This document shows, one piece after another, positions 34,511-46,190 of a stretch of DNA of 64,000 bases. This stretch comes from Paulownia fortunei (lineage: Eukaryota; Streptophyta; Magnoliopsida; Lamiales; Paulowniaceae): the NCBI GenBank assembly GCA_019321725.1, contig CM033107.1:15429445-15493444 (forward strand), in the 5' to 3' direction. The position numbers were made by a program, and so were the translations under genes. Position 1 is the stretch's first letter; each line of letters begins with the position of its first letter. A model generated the notes under the pieces. That model had not been told where the DNA came from. It saw only the letters and a list, made by a program, of their open reading frames with translations, and did no database searches.

Positions 34511-36262
34511 TCATATTTGATGAGAATGCATCTTGGAATTGGGAGACAAGTAAAATTAAGAAAAGAGCAGCCCTCTTTGTTGAGAAAAATAAAATTTCAG
34601 CAAGTGAGTTTGAAGAGAATGAAGAATTTGCTCCAAATACTTCAGCGGCTGATTTTTCATCTTCTAATAGCTCATCTTCAAGTCCAAGTTCAAGTTCTAC
34701 TCCATCAAAAATGAGAAGCCTAAGTGATGTTTATGAAAGGTGCAATTTTTGCACAATTGAACCTAAAATTTTTTATGAAGCAATCAAGGAAGAAGTTTGG
34801 AGAAAAGCAATGCAAGAAGAAATAAATGTCATTGAGAAGGACAAGACATGGGAGCTAGATGAAAGACCAACTAACAAAGAAATTGTGGTGTCAAGTGGAT
34901 TTATAAGGTGAAATTGAATGAGGATGGTTCTTTCCAAAGAAGCAAGGCAAGACTTGTAGCAAAAGGATACACACAATAGCCCAAAATTGATTTTCAAGAG
35001 ATTTTCGCTCCAATTGGTTATTGCATTTGCAACCCAACGAGGATGGTCATTATATCAACTTGATGTAAAATCAACCTTCTTGAATGGAGAGTTGGAAAAG
35101 AAATTTTTGTGGAACAACCATAAGATTTTGTGATCAAATGAGAGGAAGATAAAGTCTACAGATTGAGAAAAGGTTTATATGGGCTGAAACAAGCTCCTAG
35201 AGCTTGGTATAGCCAAATTGATTCATACTTCAATCATGAAGGTTTCACGAAAAGCAAAAGTGAACCAACCTTGTATGTGAAAACTCAAGGTAAGTCCACT
35301 CTCATTGTTGGTTTATATGTTGATGACTTATTATTTTGTAGTGACAATGAGAACATGATATATAATTTTAAGAATAAGATGATGAAAAGATATGAAATGA
35401 ATGATATGTGGATGCTCTATCATTTCTAGGGCATGGAGATTTATCAAGAAAGTGATGGTGTGTTTATTTGTTAAAAAACATATGCTGAAAATATTTTGAA
35501 AAAATTTGGTACGAGTGATTATAATTCAACTTCTATACCATTAGTTGTGAATGAAAAAACTAAAGAAGGAAGATGGTGAGAAAAAGGTTGATGCTACTTT
35601 GAATAGAAGTTTGGTTGGCAATTTATTGTATCTCACTGCCATAAGGTCGGATATCATGTTTGCTACAAGTTTGTTGTCAAGATTCATGGACAATCCTAGT
35701 TAAGCTCATTTTGGAGTTGGAAAAAGAGTACTAAGGTATATCAGAGATACAATTAACTTTGGTATCAAATATTGGAGAGGTTCTAAAGTAAAGTTAGAAG
35801 GGTATTGTGATAGTAATTGGGCAGGTTACTTGGATGATATGAAGAATACTTCTCATTATGCTTTTTTTCTTTATTCAAGTGTGTTTTCTTGGGCCTCAAG
35901 GAAGCAACAATCTGTTGCTCAATCTTCTACAAAAGCTGAATATGTTTCAACTGCAATGGCAACATCTCAAGTTATTTAGTTGAGAAGAATTTTTGAAGAT
36001 ATTGGGATGAAACAAGGTCTTGCAGCGGAGTTATTTTGTAACAACAAATCAACAATTCAATGGGAAAGAATTCAATTTTTCACAGCCGAACAAGACACAT
36101 ATCTATCAAGTATCATTTCATTCAAGAAGCAATTGAAGATAGTGAAGTACAGCTCACATTTTGCAAGTCTGAAAATCAAGTTGCATACATTCTTACCAAG
36201 GCACTTCCTAAGGATAAATTTCTGAAAATGAAAGAACTTCTTGGAGTAATGGATTAGCACAT
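34511..36262 (+). pseudogene. Reverse transcriptase and RNase H of the short-LTR Copia element
   Basis: Reverse transcriptase with EAIKEEVWRKAMQEEINVIE at about 34780, RLRKGLYGLKQAPRAWYSQI at about 35170 and VGLYVDDLLFCSDNE at about 35310. RNase H from about 35790 to 36257, with EGYCDSNWAG and SWASRKQQSVAQSSTKAEYV, then a C-terminal piece ILTKALPKDKFLKMKELLGV. The frames for these are interrupted by single stops and frameshifts (for example 34912, 35429 and about 35980). Confidence 0.88.
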
Positions 36263-36263
36263 T

Positions 36264-36275
36264 AAGGGGGAGAAA
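36264..36275 (+). other. Polypurine tract of the short-LTR Copia element
   Basis: AAGGGGGAGAAA lies directly before the 3' LTR at 36276, as expected for the plus-strand primer. Confidence 0.85.
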
Positions 36276-36712
36276 TATTGTAATTAATGTGCTAAAAAAG
36301 CAGCAAATTTGGAGTCATCCATGCTTAAATGTTGCAATTAATATGCAGCAAATTGAGACTCAAGATATTATGTTTTTCTTAAAAATATTTCAAGTTATGT
36401 AATTGTAGATTGAGCTAGTAGATATCCCTCACTTCTAGCTTAATAATGCTTCTAGATTTCCAAATACTTTTGTCTTCATTTTGTTAAAATATGCAGCATG
36501 CTCATGTCTTTAAATATCCCAAGAATTACGGTTGAATGAATAAGAAAAAAATGAAGTAAAGCAACACAAAAAAAAAAATCATATTTTGCTCTCCATTTTT
36601 ACTCTCTATTTTCAGCTCAAAACTCATTCTCAACTTCTGAAAATTTGCAGCCATTATCTTCCTTAATTAAGCCCTACTTTCAACATAACAAGCTTCCAAA
36701 AATGATCGAACA
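36276..36712 (+). repeat. 3' LTR of the short-LTR Copia element
   Basis: 437 bp, starting TATTGTAATTAATG and ending GATCGAACA. It carries a 16-base insertion near 36660-36680 that is absent from the 5' LTR. Confidence 0.88.
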
Positions 36713-39269
36713 TGAATCTTTGCAAGGATGCCATTATAAAGTAGGTTTTTGTTCCTTCATTAGAAAATAGGAGCCCCAAGGTATGTCACCGAACAATTGT
36801 GAAGACTTAGCCTATGATTTTCTTGATCATATGGATACTTTTATCATGATTGACCTACTAGCTCGGACAATCTTCATATGTTTTAAGGAGTTCTGTCAAC
36901 TTTTATGGTCCTACATTATTGGCTAGTGTACAGATAATTACATCGTCAACATAGGTGAGATGAGAAATAAAGATGCTTTTACAACCATATTACAGTTTTG
37001 GGAAGGAATGGAAGAGGCGATAAAGGCTACAAGATAAGAATTCTAAAGCTAGAATGAAGAGACTTGGTGTAAGTAGATCACCTTGTCTAAGGCCATTCGT
37101 AGACTCGAAATTTCCGAAGAGCTCACCATAATAAGGATTGAAAACCAGCAATTCTCCACAATAGAAGACACCAAACGTGTAAACTGAAGCAAAAATCTAA
37201 AACATCATATAAGAATCTCCATTGTATATGATCATAATCTTTAACCATGTCAAGCTTAATGATCACATTACCTTCCTTAAGCTTGTGATCCAAAGTGTGT
37301 ACCAATTCTGAGCAAGTAAGATGTTTTCATCAATGTCTCTCCCTACAAAAAAATCTATCTGGGAAAGGGAGATAAGACGTGGTAAAATTTAAGCAAGTTG
37401 AGTAGACAAAATTTAGAGAATATTTTCCTGCTGACGTTGCAGAAACTAATTAGTCTGTAATCCTTCCATCCTTGAGTCTTCTCTATTTTAGGAATAAGCA
37501 CAAGAGAGGTAGCTTTAAAAGCTCTAGGTAAAGATGAACTAGAGAAAAAATCATGGACAATGTCCAACACATCAATAGCAATCACAATTCCTAAATTTCT
37601 TGATAAAAGATTGATGAGAAACCATCGGGGAGTGTTGTACTGTTCTTGTTAATCGAGAAAAGAGTTTTCTTTGCTTCCTCCATTAAAGTGAGACGTAAGA
37701 GATCACCTTGTTGCTCCTCATTAATCAAGCATGAAATCATGCCATCAACAATTCCAGAATAGCACACTCCATTCGAAAGGATATTTGTGAAATAATCACA
37801 AGCTGATTTTTTCATCTAACTAGGTTATGATATTTCATCCCCCACTTGAATTTGATAGATATAAGACTTGCTCCTTTTTTTCTTCTCATAATTATGAAAG
37901 TACTTCGTATTTCTTTCACCCTCAACCACCTATTTGAAGCAAGCTTTCTGACGCAACTCTTGAAATTAATAACATGTGCTTCTTTTGGGGTAGTATCCAA
38001 GACAGATTCCATCTTCTTGACCCCCTCCTCTGAAGCCTCATTACGATCAAATATATTGCTAAATACCACCTAATTCCACCACTTTAAGTGCTTTTTAAAT
38101 GAATCAGTTTATCTCGCAATTTAATCAGTCTAGCCGATTACATAAGAGCCTCCCAATTATTCTTAACTATCTTACAAAAACTTTTATGCCTAAACCATAT
38201 TTGTTGGAAATAAGTGGAAGAACCCTTACAAGCAGAATCCTCAATCAAAAGAAGAAGGGGCAATCATTAGACCCTGACCAAGCCAAGTGATGAACTTCTG
38301 GAGGAAGGAAAATGATCATACCATTCTGCTGATAAGAGAATTATATCCAGCCTTTCCTATTGTTTAAATTCAGTCTGTGTGTAAATTGGTCTTTCAAATC
38401 TAACGTCAATTAAGCCATAATCAAGAATACCATTTCCAAATTCTTCCATAGATCGAAGTTTTGGAGTTTCTCCACCCTTACGCTCATGAATATTAAGAAG
38501 TCCCCTCCAATTATCCATGGGGCGACAACTATAGAAGAATGGAGGCCATCCCAAAGTTCTCTTCTTTCCAACTTAGTACATTTAGCAATAGACAAAGGTC
38601 CTAAAAAAATTGTATCCTGATTTATGATTATGGTAAGTAAGTGAAGAAATTGCTCTTGATTAATCAACACGGTAGTTGCAACTTCATTCTTAAAATAACC
38701 AAGTTTTATTAGTAAAATTCAAAATCACATGATCAAACCCCAGTTTATGTAAAAGCTTGTTTCTCACTTTGCCAAGAGGTGTTTGCGATTCGAGGACCAG
38801 AATGTCAACTTTCCAAGTCTGTTTCAATTGTTGAATGATGTTTTTGTGAAGATCTATTTCTACACCACGAATATTCAAAACTAAAATCACATGGAAAAAA
38901 ATTAGTGAGAGGAGTGCATAGAAGACCTTGTCATCCGCCTAGTTTGGATGGAGCTTATTACAATAGCTTGACTTTCCTTCTTTTGTAGATTACCACTATC
39001 CAAAGAAGAACCACATCTATGCTTGCCAACATAAACTGCCTTATTTAATTCATCCTCATAATTATTAGCATGAACCAATTGTTGATTGTTAATTTCAGCA
39101 AATTGATCTCCACTAATTTTGAAAATTTTAAAGTTGCAATCATAATGATTCACGTGACAAAACAAATCATCCGTGATATCCTTCTGCTAGTTATTCAATT
39201 CTAATTCCTCCTTAATATTCTCCATAGTAGTAGCTGCAATTTGCTAGGCCAGAATATCATATTGGCTTT
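36713..39269 (-). pseudogene. LINE ORF2: endonuclease and reverse transcriptase
   Basis: On the minus strand: an Asn/Asp-rich stretch before ORF2 (38902-39165); an AP-type endonuclease from about 38887 (ILVLNIRGVEIDLHKN, TWKVDILVLESQTP, then PWIIGGDFLIFMS at 38410-38670); a linker (GVKKMESVLDTTPKEAHVIN, 37812-38069); and reverse transcriptase pieces (FSINKNSTTLPDGFSSIFYQ; ATSLVLIPKIEKTQGWKDYR; EGNVIIKLDMVKDYDHIQW). The catalytic box TYVDDV lies at about 36939-36956. Frames shift repeatedly. The Copia insertion interrupts it at 36713 and a family A solo LTR at about 39269. Confidence 0.88.
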
Positions 39270-41301
39270 TGTATATCCCGGGACGAGAAACGCAGTGGAA
39301 ACTTAAAATTTTTAACAAAACTCAATAAAATGTGCAAATCAAATATGCATATCGGCAATCGACATAAATTTTTCGTTTGCATTCAATTTACTTTCTTAAC
39401 AATTAAAAACAAGTTTACAAATTATACATGAATACACTTCGACTAATATAGGGAGTGGAGGAATTCAAATTCCTAATAGTTCGGTTGCAACTGGCTCGCA
39501 AGAAATCCAATTATTTTCCCTCCAAGTGTATCCACATACTGGGCAAGTCCATAAATGATTGATCATTGCTAGTGAATCAATATCCCTTACACTAGTTTTA
39601 GAATTTGGGAGCATAGTTCAATTCAAAAACAATTTGTGTTTAGAGAATTGATTTGAAATAAATATGGAACCTTTGATGGAGAGAACAACATAAAAGAGAA
39701 AGTGAGGAAATAGGGGGGGATGAATTTTTGGGCTCTAATGCTTGTGATTTTCTGCTCCCTCAAGTGTGTATTTATACATATTTGAGTCTTGTCCTAATCC
39801 CATTAGGACTTTCCCACTTTTCTTTCTTATCCATATCCTTTTCATATAATACTAAAGTTCTTTGTCTTGTTTTTCAAAACTCCTAGTTGGACCATGGGTT
39901 TGGACTTTTAAATATTTAAATGTCTGATTAACTGATGTCCATCAATTATTTAAACCCAAATTAACTAATTAGTTTCAAGAGGCTTCCCAACAAATTAGGC
40001 TCAATTAAAAAAATCATCTTTATTTTTATTGGTTAAATTAATTTAACCCCTTAAATTAATTCAAAGTGCATTAATTAGTTGATCCAATCAATTAATTAAT
40101 TCACTCTAAGAGCCCCTAATAAAATTAGGTCCATTTAAATATTCATATTATTTTAACTAGATGAACTAATTAACTCCTTATTAATTCTAGCTCGAGTTAA
40201 TCAATCCCATTAATTAACTTAATCTAATACCTTGGATCATAGAATTAGATTAGAGGTGTACTATCCCATTTTTTGTGTGACCCCTTAGTTTAAAACTAAG
40301 TTAATAGTGGATTTGCGATTTTTGCGACGTATGAATATATTAAATATTTTGATTAGTTAATTTAATTAATTAATCTATTTGGAATTAACTACTTAATTCC
40401 AAGAACTTGATAAGTTGAATACACCTAGTAGTGCATCTTGACTATCTAGTTTTAGGTGAATAACAAGCAAATCTATTTTGGTTACAAGTACCATACAAAT
40501 ATAGTCATTCTGTAACTAATCTATTGATTAAGTCTAGGAAATGGATTATTAGTCAAAATTATATTTTTGACTTAATAACTATGATTCCATTTCAAATCAC
40601 ATTGACTCTTTGTTGAATCATTCATGCATCTAATATTCATCCTGCCTTGACCAAGGTTTTAGGATCAAGGACTATGAAAATATAGGAGATTCACCTATTC
40701 TACTAAATAGGTGACAAATCATTTGTTGACCACTCATTAGCCTCCAACATGAAGACCATACATTCAATGTAAACTCCTTGTAATTATCATGTAATCAAAA
40801 AATATATCAAAGTGCATGATATCGTGTACAAGACTACCATGATGCCTCAAGTTGAAAATAATTAATGTACTATCATAATTGAAAAATTCTAATTCGACAA
40901 ACATTGGTTTTCAATTGAGAATTTTTCATGGGCCAGTTCGGTATACTTGTTTTCCAACAAGTACCCACACACATGATTTAGCATCGTCATATCGATGCTT
41001 GTGGAATAAGACATCTTCCTTTCGAGCATGTATTATGTATGCGAGTCTATCAGGTTTATCGATATCTCATCTCAATGAACCCCCATCTCAAAACAAGTTT
41101 AAGATCAAAGCCACAGAGGCATGTTCCATGATCGTCATTATTTACGCGACCATGCCACGTAGTTGTTTATGATCTAGAGACTTTATCTAATTGACAAAAA
41201 AAATAAAGATAAAGAAAATACACTTTATTAATAAACATTATAAATAATATTATTTTTACAAGAGTATAAAAGCTCGCTACTCATCGGGCACTACTCTAAT
41301 A
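39270..41301 (-). repeat. Solo LTR of Copia family A
   Basis: About 2032 bp; the reverse complement aligns with the LTRs of A2 over its whole length. The plus strand begins TGTATATCCCGGGACGAG (the LTR end) and stops at GGGCACTACTCTAATA (the LTR start). Its length agrees with the 2052-bp A2 LTR. It lies between LINE ORF1 and ORF2. I could not find a clean 5-bp target duplication. ORFs such as 40879-41172 are chance. Confidence 0.85.
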
Positions 41302-42455
41302 CTTCATTAATAGGTACATGTGGATTTTTATTCAAACAATCATCCTCCTCTGGATTTGAATTGAATAATTCTTCTGATTCCTTAACTAGGATTTGAAATC
41401 TATTTGAATTTTGAATAGGAGCAAAAGACTTGGAACTTACCATATCCCGCTGAGTTAGGAACCTCTTGACCAATCTGTCCAGTTTCTAAACTTTTCTCCT
41501 AATTGCTAGGTGTACTTCTAGGAACAAAATTTTCAAGATTTTCTTTCCTGGATGAGGAGTTTGAAGATCCAGCCACATCAACTCTGGTGGTTATTTTGGC
41601 TCTTTCCCCTCTTAATTTCCATGTACTTTCTAGTATCACATTTTTTAGATTCCCTGACAGAATGCTTTCTCGTACCATTCTCAAAATAATTTTGATCATC
41701 GTGGGCCAAGTGCAAACAAGCAACACAATATTTTGGACATTGTTCATAGATGATCTTCTTTTCATTTAGTAATCTCTTAGACCAATAACAATTTCCTCCT
41801 TTTTTGGTTCCAATAGATTCTTGTAATAATGTGTCGTATCTGATCCGCCGTAGGCTCATCTGCTTTCAATGGTTTACCAGTAGTCGAGGCAAGGGTAAAC
41901 AATGATCTCTTATCGAACAAAAGAATCAGTAGGGCTGCCAGAGATTCAATTTTGGGGCCAAATTCTGAAGTCCACTTAAAGATTTTTATTGGAAAATTAT
42001 CTAGAAACCAAATTAGTTTCATTCAAATATGGTGATAATCATCCTCATGTGATAACTTAATAAGAACATGTTTAATATTAATCATGCCAATTTCGTGAAA
42101 TACAATCAAGCCAAGGGAGGCAAACTTACTAAAGTTCGGACATCCATGGGAGAATTTGCCAACAAGTGTATACTTGAATGGTACATGCATGATAACATTT
42201 TCCTCCTTATTGAATTGAACAATTATAATGACTTTAAATGTAAAAATTTGTCCATACGCTCCATTAGTATCCTCGAAATGACTTAAGAGAACATGATGCA
42301 TGAACATGTGGAGGTTCAAGACCAATAGGTTTAAGGACTTATGTAAATGAACATATGGTGGTGTTTTATGGTGGTTTGTTGGTCGCCAGCAGCTCAGTGG
42401 AAAGTTAGGCAGCTTTGGAGGTTGAGGATTTGGAAGAGTTGGATGGAGGATTAGA
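41302..42455 (-). pseudogene. LINE 5' region and ORF1
   Basis: ORF1 of plant L1 elements encodes an RNA-binding protein with a DUF4283-like domain and a zinc knuckle. On the minus strand a 5' leader (about 42455-42330) is followed by broken pieces: IMHVPFKYTLVGKFSHGCPN, IKIFKWTSEFGPKIESLAAL, ASTTGKPLKADEPTADQIRH and a knuckle-like CPKYCVACLHLAHDD near 41740. The C-terminal part is Ser/Lys-rich. Several frameshifts and stops break it. Confidence 0.78.
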
Positions 42456-43687
42456 TATTAGGGTTTTGATTAATAATTCATACTCTATAATTGATCGAGA
42501 GATTAGTTGACGAAATGATCGTACTTATATGGTACTCATAATTTAAAAAATTCATTACTTCACCTACAACTAGGTCTTCATGGCATGTTGTTAGACTCTA
42601 ACTATGATTTGTGGGCTCTTGAAATTAATGAATTAATTCCAAGAGGATTAGTTAAATAGATTAATTAATCATAATAATTAATTATTCAATTAAGTCACAA
42701 GAATTGTAAGCACGTTACTAGCTTATTGGTGAACCTAAGGGGATACACATAAATTTGGACCAGACCATTTTTTTCTTATAAATTAATCTAATTATTGAAT
42801 GAAACTAATTAATATAATTAATTAATATGACTTAGATTAATTCAAGTATTGAATTAATCTATTTAATTGATTAAATCAATTAATTGGACCTAATTGAGAA
42901 AGCCCAATAAAAAAATAATTCATTGATTGTGAGATAAATTAAATATTATTTAAATTGGACTAAATAAATAAATTAGGTTTAGGTCCATTAGGTGTAGGCT
43001 AAATGGAGATCAAGATTCAATAAAAATTAGATTAAGATCAATCTAAAGGTGATAGAAATTAAGAGTTAACATAAGATGACTCTATCAAAAAAGAGTTGGA
43101 GATAAGGAGCAACTTGAGTCCCATTGGAATGGGACTTGAGGGCCTATAAAGGCCCTCAAATGGATGGTCAAAGGAGAGACTTTTTAGTTCATTTTTTTAC
43201 CCAACAATTCTAGCCTCCTTTATTGAAAAAAAATATGTTATTGATTCAAATGTTGAATTGGAAATTAAATTAATACATCTAGTATATACAATTATTGTGT
43301 TCTTGTTTCAAATCCTAAACAACTAAGGATAGAATTATCGAATCAGTTCCTAAATTCCTACTAGCTTAGGTTTGATTATGAATGGACATCTAAGGTATAT
43401 ATATGCTTAGAGATGTAATACTTGGGACTCTAAGCGAATCGAATTCCATATAAGGGGTTTGAAAATCAATTTGGCAATACCATTATGATACCGACTTGAG
43501 TCGTTTCACACGCCATCAACAACAAGAAGTGAATCAGTTATAACTTCTAAAAACTTTCTTAACGGGTATTAAATACACATAATTGATTAAATTAGAATAG
43601 TCTCGGGATATTATTTACATATTGATGTGTTTACGTAAAATTTGTAATTTTTGTAGCATCATGTATTCCTGGTGTGCAATCCTAACA
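42456..43687 (+). repeat. Copia A1 3' LTR, right part
   Basis: From about 42456 (ATTAGGGTTTTGATT) the sequence aligns with about 44870-46174 of the A2 LTR: GATCGAGAGATTAG, the TTAATTAAT-rich block, GACTTGAGGGCCTATAAAGG, and an end GTGTGCAATCCTAACA at 43687. It complements the left part that stops at 19017. A possible TATA motif of the LTR promoter (CCTATAAAGG) is at about 43142-43151. Confidence 0.75.
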
Positions 43688-44122
43688 TCATGTGCATTGG
43701 CTTGCCAGGCTCACTAGGAGTATCAACAATCGGATCGCTCGACATCCCTACTCAATATTTGGAGGTTCACACATAGGGTTCCCACAAATGGCGCCAACTC
43801 AGTCCTCAAGTGAAGCAACATGGTCTATCTGCTAAGATTACACATGATTTGATTTCGATCTCCAGACCCCAATCTACTTCTGTAATAGATATCTTGAAAA
43901 CACATAAATTGTTAGATTAGCTGGAGTTTCCCTTAACTATAACCCTCCAAGGGCTGCGACTATATAAGGTTAGATTAAAAAAATAATTGACAGAAAATAC
44001 TCATACCTTATGACCACATGCATGGGAAGTCCATCTCGCTATGTGGAGCTCATCTGGTTGTCTTAATGTGCATATTCAAAATTTGATAATTTGAGTCATT
44101 AATTGACTTAAGTTGTACATAA
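43688..44122. other. Unassigned 435-bp segment between two Copia elements
   Basis: No ORF of note and no match to the repeats in this window. It contains a short GC-richer part near 43720-43800, including CAAATGGCGCCAACTC. It is either the original DNA between A1 and A2 or a remnant of another element. Nothing more can be said from sequence alone. Confidence 0.4.
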
Positions 44123-46174
44123 TGTTAGAGTAGTGCCCGACGTGCCAATTGTTCTAGTCATTCTTATACTCTTGCGAATCATTCTTATTTAGATTAATAT
44201 CATTTAAATGATAATCTTTATCTTAAATTCATCATAAGAATTAGATAAAGTCCTTAGATCACACATAGCTATGGGGCATGGTTGCGCATATGATGGTGAT
44301 CGTGGAATATGCCTCTAAGGCTGTGATCTTACAACATTCCAAGTTAAGGATTAATGAGATGAGACATCATTGATCCTATTGAAACTTGCGCATACGATGC
44401 AGGCTCGAAAGGAGGATGCCTCGTTCCATAGGTATTGGTGTGGAGATACTAGTGCAAGTATGCGGGTGCTTGTTGGGAACAAGTACACTGAACAACCCCA
44501 CCTGAAAATTCCAATTGGAAATATTCTATTGTCGAATGGGAATTTTCTCGTTACGATAGTGCAAGAATTAGTCCTTGGACTTGAGGCACCATGGTAACCT
44601 TGTGCATGACATGTTGTACTTTGATGTATTTCCCGATTGCATGACAATCACAAGGGGTTTATATTGGGTGTAACATCTTCATGTATGGAGATTAATGAGT
44701 GGCCAACAAAGGATCCGTCACCTATCTAGATGAATAGGTGAATCTCCTATGTGTTCTACTGTACTTGACTCTAAAATCCTTGGCCAAGGTTGGATGAAAA
44801 TTAGACGTGGGGTTTTCTAATTATTCATCATTGAGTTAAGCTACTAGGAATGGAAACATAGTTATTGAGTTAATAGGGTTTCGACTCAATATTCATGCAC
44901 TAGGCTCAATCGAGAGATTAGATGACGGAAGGACCGTACTTGCATGGTATTCGTAATTGAAATAGGTTCGCACATTCACCTTACACTAGGAGTCATGATG
45001 CATTGCTAGATATTTCCCATATCTTGTGGGTTCTTGGAATTAATGAGTTAATTTCAAGAGAATTAATTAATTAGATTAATTAATCAGAATAATTAATTGT
45101 TCAACTATGTCACAAGAGTTGTAGTTTAAAGTGAACCTAAGGGGTCACACACAAAACTTGGACAAGTCCATTTATAGTCTAGAAATTAATCCAAGTGTTG
45201 GATTAAATTAATTAATATGATTAATTAATTGGATTAAATAAATTCAAGTGTGGAATTATTTCAATTAATTAATTAGATTAATTGATTGGATCTAATTGGA
45301 TTAGAAAGCCCAATTGAAATATTTAATTAATTGATTGGATCAATTAAAGTATAGCCTAATTGATTACTTAGGCCTAGGCCCATTAGGTGTGGGCTTGTAG
45401 GAAACCCATTAGGAAATTGGATTGAGAATCCAATTCCTAGAGAAAGTTGAATTGGGAATTCAATTTCTATGAGGTAATAAGGAAAAAGGAAAGTCCTTAT
45501 GGGATAAGGAAACTTACCAAAAGAGTTGGAGATAAGAAAGGAAGAAGAGTCATATATAGAAAGAATCTTCTTGGATATTTTTATGGGGATTTTAATTGCA
45601 GATTTTTATGAAGAAAAATAGTTTTCTTTAATTCCCAAAAATTCATCCCTCCTTTCCTTTCAATCTCCAAAAGTTCACCAACCTTTTATCTAGTTTAATT
45701 CTTAATTTAATTGTTGAATTAAGAATTAAATTAAACACCAAAAACACTAATTGTTAGTGTGTTCTTGTTCCAAATAAAATCGTTCTAGGATAGAATTATC
45801 GAATCGAAAACTACTAGCATAGGATTCGGTTGCGAGTGGGCATCCAAGGTGTGGATACCGTTAGAGGGATAATATTTGGGATCCTAGAAGCGAATTAGAT
45901 TTCAATCAAAGGGGGTTTGAATTGAAGAACATGGAGATATTTTCATTCAAGGATAACGATTTGAATCGTTTCAATCCATACATCAGCCGGAGTACAAATC
46001 AATGTAAGAGTTTCTGAAACTTTCTTACTTTAACTATCATAAAACGCACAATTGAGTAATTGCGAAAGGTTTCGGGATTCGTTTTAATTACATGTGATGT
46101 AATGTATACTTATATTTTTGAAAATTTTTAAATTCCGCTGCGTATACGTTTCCCGAGATCGCGCAAACCCAACT
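44123..46174 (+). repeat. 5' LTR of Copia A2
   Basis: 2052 bp, starting TGTTAGAGTAGTGCCC and ending GCGCAAACCCAACT just before the primer site. The minus-strand ORF at 44351-44647 and its partner in the other LTR are chance frames, conserved only because the LTRs are copies. Confidence 0.9.
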
Positions 46175-46175
46175 G

Positions 46176-46190
46176 TGGTATCAGAGCCAA
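46176..46190 (+). other. Primer-binding site of Copia A2
   Basis: TGGTATCAGAGCCAA, the initiator tRNA-Met site, one base after the LTR. Confidence 0.88.

Larger units (their letters stand above)
28611..36712 (+). mobile_element. Copia element (short LTRs) inserted in the LINE
   Basis: LTRs 28611-29035 and 36276-36712, initiator-Met primer site, gag, protease, integrase, reverse transcriptase, RNase H and polypurine tract, in that order. TGAAT occurs directly before (28606-28610) and after (36713-36717), a perfect 5-bp duplication. A family B Gypsy solo LTR splits it between gag and protease. The LINE reverse transcriptase YVDD region lies just right of the element and the thumb just left, so the insertion cut ORF2. 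Confidence 0.92.
20222..42455 (-). mobile_element. L1-type LINE, interrupted by three later elements
   Basis: Minus-strand non-LTR retrotransposon of about 5.5 kb once nested insertions are removed. In order: 5' leader and ORF1 (42455-41302), ORF2 endonuclease and reverse transcriptase (39269-36713), thumb and RNase H (28610-27084), RNase H tail, 3' UTR and A-rich tail (20517-20222). The protein order continues sensibly across each insertion, and the inserted units carry 5-bp duplications at two of the three breaks. All reading frames are broken. It sits inside the 3' LTR of Copia A1. Confidence 0.85.

Noticed and set aside
39265..41306. Target duplication for the family A solo LTR
   Set aside because: Flanks GCTTT and CTTCA share too little; shifting the ends by one or two bases does not give a clean 5-bp match.
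42068..42286. 72-residue plus-strand ORF
   Set aside because: Opposite-strand shadow of the LINE ORF1 remnant.
44351..44647. 98-residue minus-strand ORF repeated at 51199-51495
   Set aside because: It recurs because both places are LTRs of the same element; it sits within LTR sequence and has no recognisable domain.
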